NCBI GenBank assembly: GCA_020833025.1
Contig: JAJHRB010000007.1
Span: 1-36,318, forward strand
Source of the DNA: Thermoproteaceae archaeon
GTDB taxonomy: Archaea > Thermoproteota > Thermoprotei > Thermoproteales > Thermoproteaceae
Direction of reading: 5' to 3'
DNA length: 36,318 nucleotides
The notes below the pieces were generated by a model that did not search any database, had not been told where the DNA came from, and saw only the letters and a program-made list of their open reading frames with translations. The translations under genes were made by a program, and so were the position numbers. This document shows positions 30,954 to 36,318 of the stretch, piece by piece (position 1 is the first letter of the stretch; every line of letters begins with the position of its first letter).

Positions 30954-32159
30954 TTACCTGTCTTGCTCGGGCGGGAAGTAGCCGAAAGAGCCGTAAATTG
31001 CCGGCAGGTCCATGAGTCTCGACCCTATGAATGCCTTTATCATAGCGCGCAGGTTCTGCCACGACGGCGTTGTGATCCTTACTCTGTGCGGCCTCTCAGT
31101 GCCGTCCCCGAGGACGTGAAAGAGGAAGCGGCCGCGCCCGCCCTCCGTGACGCCCACAGCCTCTGCAGGGGGCAGTCTCATGAGGAACAGCGCTGTTAGC
31201 TTCACGCGCCTTGACGCCATCTCCCGAAGCTTGGGCGGCATCTTGCCCAAGAGTGCGTCGCCGACGAGCGGCCCATCTCTCGGCACTTTCTCAAGCGCCT
31301 GCCTGATGATTCTGGCGCTCTGCTTTATCTCGCAAATTCTGACCAGCGTCCTGGCTAGGGAGTCCCCGCCGTCCTCAACGCACACGCTCCACTCAAACTC
31401 GCCGTAGGCGCCGTATTTGTAATCCCGCCTCGCGTCCCAGTCAATTCCCGAGCCCCTTGCGCCGGGCCCCGTGGCCATGTACCTCGCGGCGTCCTCTCTG
31501 CTAAGGTAACCAACGTCCCTCAGCCTGTAATACCCAACGGGATTCTTTATAACAACTGTTACAAACTCATCAATTTTTTTCTCTAAATAATTCAAGTATT
31601 CTTTTGTCTTTGTGTAAAATGCATCCGGCGGCGCCGTGCGGGCGCCGCCGGGCAGGATCCAGGTCGGCGTGGTTCTCGAGCCTGTGACCATAGCCCACAG
31701 ATGCACCAAAAGCTCGCGCAAACCGAAGGCCCACATGTACCCCGTCGACGACCCGATCATTATTGAGTGTATCCCGAGGTCGTAAAGGTGCGTGGAGATC
31801 CTGCTCAGCTCTGCCATTATGACCCTGAGGTACTGCGCCCGCTTTGGCACGTCCAGACCGAGCAGCTTCTCAATGGCCATGACGTAGGCCCACGTCACGT
31901 TTATCGCGTCGGGCAGCGAGATTCTCTCGAATAGCGGTATGTTCTGTATCCAGTGCCGGGTCTCCCCGAGCTTCTCCATGGTGCGGTGCACGTAGCCCGG
32001 ATCCGGCGTGACGTTAACGACAATATCGCCCTCCACCTCGACTATAAAGCGCGTGTGGCCGGAGGAGGGGTGCTGAGGCCCCCAGAAAATCTCCAGGACT
32101 CGCCGCTCTCCGCTGCCCTCCTCTCTCAACACGAGCCCGTAGCTCTCAACCCTAACCAT
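30954..32159 (-). CDS. nuoD: NADH dehydrogenase-like subunit D (49 kDa)
   Basis: A 401-residue homologue of the large subunit of [NiFe] hydrogenases. FWGPQHPSSGHTRF carries the quinone-site histidine of complex I. PDPGYVHRTMEKLGE and SRISTHLYDLGI are standard. The hydrogenase Ni-binding cysteine pairs are absent, and the end is AIYGSFGYFPPEQDR, so it is a quinone- or electron-transfer subunit rather than a hydrogenase. The ATG is 23 bp from taaattaa (32177-32184). An A+T-rich patch lies at 31545-31620 (KTKEYLNYLEKKIDEF). The B, C and pump subunits are not in the window. Confidence 0.93.
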   Translation of the reverse strand: MVRVESYGLVLREEGSGERRVLEIFWGPQHPSSGHTRFIVEVEGDIVVNVTPDPGYVHRTMEKLGETRHWIQNIPLFERISLPDAINVTWAYVMAIEKLLGLDVPKRAQYLRVIMAELSRISTHLYDLGIHSIMIGSSTGYMWAFGLRELLVHLWAMVTGSRTTPTWILPGGARTAPPDAFYTKTKEYLNYLEKKIDEFVTVVIKNPVGYYRLRDVGYLSREDAARYMATGPGARGSGIDWDARRDYKYGAYGEFEWSVCVEDGGDSLARTLVRICEIKQSARIIRQALEKVPRDGPLVGDALLGKMPPKLREMASRRVKLTALFLMRLPPAEAVGVTEGGRGRFLFHVLGDGTERPHRVRITTPSWQNLRAMIKAFIGSRLMDLPAIYGSFGYFPPEQDR

Positions 32160-32281
32160 GTGCTCGCATCTCGCCCTAAATTAATCTGTTGGCACAGCCC
32201 GCGCCCTCGCTGCAGCGGCGCCATCAAAGCGCCTGGCTATCTTCGCAGCTTACTTTTTCTGCCGGGCCGCGCAGCGCTGCT

Positions 32282-32833
32282 ATGCACGACGAAGTGCTCA
32301 GACTGGAGGAGAGCATCAGACTCCTGCTGAAATACCTCGGAGAGGACGCCGAGAGGCCCGACCTGAGAGACACGCCCAGGAGATTCCTGCAGGCAATGAG
32401 CGAGCTAACGAGGGGCTTGAGAGAGCCAGCGCCAGAGATTGTATTCTTCTCCCTTGACGGCAAGGAGCGGCCCGGCCCTGTGATGATAGAGGACATTAGT
32501 GCGGCGTCTCTCTGCGAGCATCACTTGCTCCCAATTATCATGAGGGTCTCTGTAGCGTACGTGCCTGGAGATAGAGTGCCCGGGCTGAGCAAAGTCATTA
32601 GGCTGGTGAGGTGGGCCGCGGCGCGACCGATACTGCAGGAGCGCTTCACTGAATGGCTCGCGGACCTGCTCGCCGAGAGGCTCGGCGCGAGATCCGTCTC
32701 GGTGAGGGTCTGCGGCATTCACATGTGCGCATTCTTAAGAGGCGTCGTCGACGAGCACCACAAGATGATTACGCAGGCAAAGCGAGGCGAGATAGACATA
32801 ATGCCGGGATGTAAGTGCCCGGCCTTTCGGTGA
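32282..32833 (+). CDS. folE: GTP cyclohydrolase I (FolE type)
   Basis: A 183-residue enzyme converting GTP to dihydroneopterin triphosphate, the entry to 7-deazaguanine and pterin synthesis. Zinc ligands are C78 (SLCEHHLLPI), H80/H81 of the catalytic pair, and C149 (CGIHMCAFLRGV). GLSKVIRLVRW and LQERFTEWLADLL are the tunnel-fold helices. Many archaea use the unrelated MptA instead, so a FolE here, with QueC and TgtA in the same window, points to an archaeosine role. The ATG at 32282 is 26 bp from tactttttct (32251-32260). nuoD is divergent. Confidence 0.93.
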   Translation: MHDEVLRLEESIRLLLKYLGEDAERPDLRDTPRRFLQAMSELTRGLREPAPEIVFFSLDGKERPGPVMIEDISAASLCEHHLLPIIMRVSVAYVPGDRVPGLSKVIRLVRWAAARPILQERFTEWLADLLAERLGARSVSVRVCGIHMCAFLRGVVDEHHKMITQAKRGEIDIMPGCKCPAFR

Positions 32834-32890
32834 GGGCGGGGTGTCACTTGCTAAATTAAGTTTAAATTTTCGAAAACTAGAAACAGCGAT

Positions 32891-33361
32891 ATGACTGAGG
32901 AGGTCAAGCTAACGGACAGACAGTATCAGCTGCTAAGCCTCTTGTTACAGCGGGCGCAGCCCATGAGAGTTTACACTGTGTACGGGGACCAGGACGAGAT
33001 AGCGAGGGAGCTGGGCATGACGAGACAGGCTCTCGCAATTCACCTGAAGAGGCTCAAGGAGCTTAATCTCGTAAGGACTGGGAGAGAGTTTATAGACATA
33101 ACCGAGAAAGCCGTTAGACTCCTCAAGGGGCACTCTAGTGACGTGATAATTCTCGTCAAGATAGAGCCAAAATACCGCGAGAAGGCGTACGAGATTGCCA
33201 AGAAGCTGCCGATAGAGAAGGCGTTGAGGCTGGCGGGCGATTACGACCTAGCAATAATAACGCAGGAGACAGTGCTTGACAAGGTGCTTGACGCAGTAAA
33301 CAACATGGAAGGCGTCAGAGAGACGAGGACGCTGATTTCTATAGGAACGATAAAGGAGTAG
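32891..33361 (+). CDS. Lrp/AsnC-family regulator
   Basis: A 156-residue protein: a winged helix (DQDEIARELGMTRQALAIHL, then KRLKELNLVRTGREF) followed by the RAM domain beginning DVIILVKIEPKYREKAYEIA and ending MEGVRETRTLISIGTIKE, which binds amino acids and forms octamers. The HTH is longer at the N-terminus than in classic Lrp. The ATG is 26 bp after gtttaaat. The aminopeptidase starts 27 bp after its stop without a clear TATA box, so they are probably co-transcribed, which would fit control of peptide use. Confidence 0.85.
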   Translation: MTEEVKLTDRQYQLLSLLLQRAQPMRVYTVYGDQDEIARELGMTRQALAIHLKRLKELNLVRTGREFIDITEKAVRLLKGHSSDVIILVKIEPKYREKAYEIAKKLPIEKALRLAGDYDLAIITQETVLDKVLDAVNNMEGVRETRTLISIGTIKE

Positions 33362-33387
33362 CCGCGCGGCAGCCCGCGCCGGCGGGA

Positions 33388-35850
33388 ATGAAGTGCTTAA
33401 CCGGAAGGGACTTTGTTTTTCCCGACTACCTCCCCAGATTCTCCCGCAGCTTTGATTTCGATATCCTCCACATGCTACTCGATATAGAGATAGATATCGA
33501 GGGGGAGGCTGTCAATGGCACGGTGAGGTACAGAGCGAGGGCGAGGAGGGACGGCGCCAAGGTAGTGCTGGACGCCGTTGAGATGGAAGTGCTGGGGGCG
33601 AGCCACGACTATTACTACAGCGGAGAGGTAATTGAGATCTCGCCCCAGTGGAGGGCGGGAGACGTGGCAGAGGTCGCCGTGAGCTACAGGGCGAGGCCAA
33701 GGGCAGGCATGTACTTCGTCAGAAGGGGAGGGCTAGTTTACGTGTGGACGCAGGGAGAGACAGAGTATAACAGGTACTGGGTGCCGATACCCGACTCGCC
33801 CAACATAAAGTTCCCGTGGACCGTTGCCGTGACTGTCCCGAAGCCTCTCACGGCCGGGAGCAATGGCGTTTTGGCAGCCGTGAGGGATCTAGGCGACAGG
33901 ACCGCCTTCGTCTGGGAGATGAAGCACCCGATGTCGCCGTACTTGCTCGCGATAGTCGCGGGCGATTTCGAAATTCACAGGGAGACGTGCGGCAGAGCTA
34001 CACTAGAGTACTACGTGCCGAGGTACATCGCCGGCGACTGGAGGCTCTCGTTCTACAACACTTGCGAGATTCTTAAGTTCTACTCTGAGTACCTCGGAGT
34101 CCCGTACCCTTACGAGCGTTACGCTCAGGTCATCGTGCCCGAGTTCATATACGGCGGCATGGAGAACACCACCATCACGGTGCTCTCCGACTGGACGGTG
34201 CACGACAAGCACGCGCACTGCCCGTACGGCGACTTCCCCTGCCCGGAGCTGGAGGACTACACCTCTGACCCCCTTGTCGCACACGAGCTGTCGCACATGT
34301 GGTTCGGCGACCTCGTGACGGCGAAAGACTGGGGGCACATAGCGATAAACGAGGCGCTGGCAACGCTCATGGAGGCCCTGTGGCTCGAGAGGAGCAAGGG
34401 CCGCGACGAGTACATTTATAAAATGTATTTAAATTTCAAGAGCTACTTAGACGAGTACTCCAGGAGGTATTCAAGGCCAATAGTGATAAATGTGTATAAA
34501 ATTCCAGACGAGCTTTTTGACAAGCACTCATACGAGAAGGGGTGCGTGGCGCTCCACACGCTGAGGGGTCTCATCGGCGACGGCGCCTTCAGGACCGGCC
34601 TTAAGCTCTTTCTCGAGCGTTACAAGTACAAGGCCGTAGATATGGAGGACCTGAGAAAGGCAATGGAGGAGGCGTCTGGGCGGGACCTGGAGTGGTTCTG
34701 GAGGCAGTTCTTCTACTCGGCGGGCCACCCCGTTTTGAGAGTCTCGTGGGGCTACTCAGACGGAGAGCTCAGGCTCAGGATGGAGCAGGCACAGAGAGAC
34801 GACAGCTACCCCGTCTACACCCTCCCCCTGGATGTGAAAATAGTGTACGAGGACGGCACGAGGGAGTTGAGGGAGGTTGTCGTGAGCGAGAGGGAGGTCG
34901 CGCTGCGCGCGCGTTGCAAAAAGCCAAGATATGTTTGCGTCGACCCGGCATTTAAGGTCATGAAGGTGCTCGAGCCGCAGTATCCGCTTGAGTCTGCAGT
35001 TGCGATGCTGGGCGATGACGAGGTTTACTGCCGGCTTCAGGCAGTCGACGCGCTGAGGAGAAACGGCAGCAGGAGGGCCGTCGAGGCGCTGGCAACAGCT
35101 CTGCGCGACAAGTTCTGGGGCGTTGCAGTTGAGGCCGCGAGGGCGCTCGGCGAGATCGGCAGCAGGGAGGCCGTAGAGAGGCTGGTCGAGGCTTACGGCG
35201 GGGTGCGCCACCCGCGGGTGAGGAGGGCTATTGTCGAGGCGCTGGGCAGCTCAAGGCGCAAGGAGGCGGCAGAGTTTCTCGACAGGGTGCTTCACGACAG
35301 CAGCGAGAGCTATTACGTGAGGGCAGAGGCTGCCAGGGCGCTGGGGAGGCTCAAGTGGGAGTTCGCCGAGCACAGCCTCAAGAGGGCTCTCGAGTACGAG
35401 AGCCACCTCGAGGTCATAAAGCGGGGCGCCCTCGAGGGGCTGGCAGAGCTGGGAGCCGAGGACGCGCTGAGGCTGGTGCTGAGACACGCAGAGCCCGACG
35501 TGCCGACGCCCGTAAGAGTTACGGCAGTCCAGTCTCTCGCAAAGTTCGGGCCGCGCAAGGAGGTCCTCGAGGCCGTGAGGAGGGCAATGAGAGACGGCAG
35601 CGTTAGAGTGAGGCTGGCAGCCCTAGCCGCGGCGCTCGAGCTGCTCGAGCCGCGCCTGCTGGCGGACCTGCAGGAGCTCGCTGAGCGCGATGTGGAGGGC
35701 CGCGTCAGGAGAATGGCGAGAGAGGTCGCGGAGAAAATAAGGAGGGCTATGGAGAGAGGCGCGGAGTACCAGAGACTGAGGGAGGAGGTGGAGAGGCTGC
35801 GCGAGGAGTACAGAAAGCTGCTGGACCGCATTAGCCACATGGAGCGCTAG
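33388..35850 (+). CDS. M1-family aminopeptidase with C-terminal HEAT repeats
   Basis: An 820-residue metallopeptidase of the gluzincin M1 family. YGGMENTT is the exopeptidase motif. HELSH (H299, E300, H303) with E322 forms the HEXXH-X18-E zinc site. The N-terminal beta domain and catalytic domain fill about 1-480; a beta-sandwich follows; from about 530 to 790 come five or more HEAT/PBS-type helical repeats (AVEALATALRDKFWGVAVEA, RRAIVEALGSSRRKEAAEFL). A coiled coil ends it. It removes N-terminal residues from peptides, likely after proteasomal cleavage. The A+T-rich patch at 34410-34510 is odd but in frame. Confidence 0.92.
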   Translation: MKCLTGRDFVFPDYLPRFSRSFDFDILHMLLDIEIDIEGEAVNGTVRYRARARRDGAKVVLDAVEMEVLGASHDYYYSGEVIEISPQWRAGDVAEVAVSYRARPRAGMYFVRRGGLVYVWTQGETEYNRYWVPIPDSPNIKFPWTVAVTVPKPLTAGSNGVLAAVRDLGDRTAFVWEMKHPMSPYLLAIVAGDFEIHRETCGRATLEYYVPRYIAGDWRLSFYNTCEILKFYSEYLGVPYPYERYAQVIVPEFIYGGMENTTITVLSDWTVHDKHAHCPYGDFPCPELEDYTSDPLVAHELSHMWFGDLVTAKDWGHIAINEALATLMEALWLERSKGRDEYIYKMYLNFKSYLDEYSRRYSRPIVINVYKIPDELFDKHSYEKGCVALHTLRGLIGDGAFRTGLKLFLERYKYKAVDMEDLRKAMEEASGRDLEWFWRQFFYSAGHPVLRVSWGYSDGELRLRMEQAQRDDSYPVYTLPLDVKIVYEDGTRELREVVVSEREVALRARCKKPRYVCVDPAFKVMKVLEPQYPLESAVAMLGDDEVYCRLQAVDALRRNGSRRAVEALATALRDKFWGVAVEAARALGEIGSREAVERLVEAYGGVRHPRVRRAIVEALGSSRRKEAAEFLDRVLHDSSESYYVRAEAARALGRLKWEFAEHSLKRALEYESHLEVIKRGALEGLAELGAEDALRLVLRHAEPDVPTPVRVTAVQSLAKFGPRKEVLEAVRRAMRDGSVRVRLAALAAALELLEPRLLADLQELAERDVEGRVRRMAREVAEKIRRAMERGAEYQRLREEVERLREEYRKLLDRISHMER

Positions 35851-35922
35851 AGCGCGCAGGTCCCTGGGAGGACGCGGCTGAGAGTAGCCGCGGGGGCGCC
35901 GCGCTTTGTCTCGTGACGAGGA

Positions 35923-36318
35923 CTAGGGCAGGAGCCGGAGCGTAAAGTAGGCCGCCGCGTAGGCCCAGTAGCCCAGCGCGATAAGCAGCACGTACGGCAC
36001 GCCGTACCTTGCCTTCACCCACTCTGCGTCTACTCTGACGCTCCTGGGGTCGTAGCGCTCCACGTCTCTCACGCTGCCGACGATGTACTTTAGCGGGCTC
36101 CTCGCGAGCTCCTCGCGCGAGACGCAGACGTGCGTGAGCATCTCAAAGGCGGTCATGCGGCAGGGCCTCCCGCGGTTCGTCACGTAGAGCCTCAGCATTA
36201 TTGCCGGCAGGGCCGCGCTACCGGCTGCAACCGCAATGAAGGCTGCTGGCAGCGAGCACACGGGCGGGGCCGCGCTGACGGCGGCCAGCGCGATTGAGTC
36301 CGCGTAGCCGGCGCCGAG
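35923..36318 (-). CDS. Prepilin-peptidase-like membrane protein, C-terminal part (cut by window edge)
   Basis: The reverse frame is open to the window edge; a GTG at 36261 is not the real start. The visible 131 residues begin LGAGYADSIALAAVSAAPPV, which resembles the GxGD/GAD active-site region of archaeal class III signal (prepilin) peptidases of family A24, and end with a hydrophobic helix after EWVKARYGVPYVLLIALGYW, like the WVTPxIPFxxxI end of PibD/FlaK. The motif is not a perfect GxGD, so this is moderate. Such enzymes cut type IV pilin-like and archaellin signal peptides. Confidence 0.5.
   Translation of the reverse strand, partial: LGAGYADSIALAAVSAAPPVCSLPAAFIAVAAGSAALPAIMLRLYVTNRGRPCRMTAFEMLTHVCVSREELARSPLKYIVGSVRDVERYDPRSVRVDAEWVKARYGVPYVLLIALGYWAYAAAYFTLRLLP

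Noticed and set aside
1-36318. CRISPR arrays and insertion sequences with intact ends
   Set aside because: No regularly spaced repeats and no terminal inverted repeats with a transposase were seen.

Overview
The window looks like a chromosome segment of a G+C-rich hyperthermophilic crenarchaeon of the Thermoproteales (Pyrobaculum/Thermoproteus type). The evidence is archaeal information-processing genes (aIF1A, TFE alpha, L32e/L19e/L18), archaeosine genes, AGG/AGA-dominated arginine codons, many GTG starts and intron-rich tRNAs. Most genes have a TATA-like box centred about 23-27 bp before the start codon and no Shine-Dalgarno sequence, so most transcripts should be leaderless. I used this spacing to move several starts. 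The genus is inference.

Layout. 1-2761: radical SAM gene (cut by the edge), KaiC-like ATPase, phosphoesterase, a shrunken TnpB-like protein and aIF1A. 2934-5463: a detached ABC-transporter-associated domain convergent with a nitrate/sulfonate-type ABC ATPase and a duplicated permease. 5464-7119: a box C/D sRNA candidate, ZPR1, and two small membrane or secreted proteins. 7205-8819: ribosomal operon L32e-L19e-L18. 8820-13556: an accessory zone holding an orphan tRNA 5' half at 9003, a decayed gene, an A+T-richer two-gene module (XRE-cupin-methyltransferase fusion plus EamA exporter) with a palindromic operator, more remnants, and tRNA-Ala(GGC) with two introns. 13560-22528: CBS protein, HTH-phosphoribosyltransferase regulator, QueC, HD protein, PurB, PurA, TFE and archaeosine transglycosylase. 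22529-22804: an apparent tRNA-Leu(CAA) 3' part without a 5' acceptor strand. 22805-29285: Fe-alcohol dehydrogenase, tyrosine phosphatase, FAD oxidoreductase, RHH regulator, TatA, TatC, a SecB-like protein, HisS and an unknown gene with tandem palindromes upstream. 29376-36318: NuoD-NuoH-NuoI, GTP cyclohydrolase I, Lrp-like regulator, M1 aminopeptidase with HEAT repeats, and a truncated prepilin-peptidase-like gene.

How the genes connect. FolE, QueC and TgtA are three steps of the route to archaeosine in tRNA. PurA and PurB carry out IMP-to-AMP conversion, near a PRTase-type regulator. TatA and TatC form a minimal Tat translocase beside a SecB-like protein. NuoD/H/I are part of a complex I-like oxidoreductase whose other subunits are not here.

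Most worth following up: the two orphan tRNA pieces (possible trans-spliced split tRNAs), the D-arm intron in tRNA-Ala, the TnpB-like protein missing its RuvC-II acidic residue, the regulator-methyltransferase/exporter module, the SecB-like neighbour of TatC, a TgtA lacking one zinc cysteine and the PUA domain, and single TATA boxes placed to serve two divergent leaderless genes.
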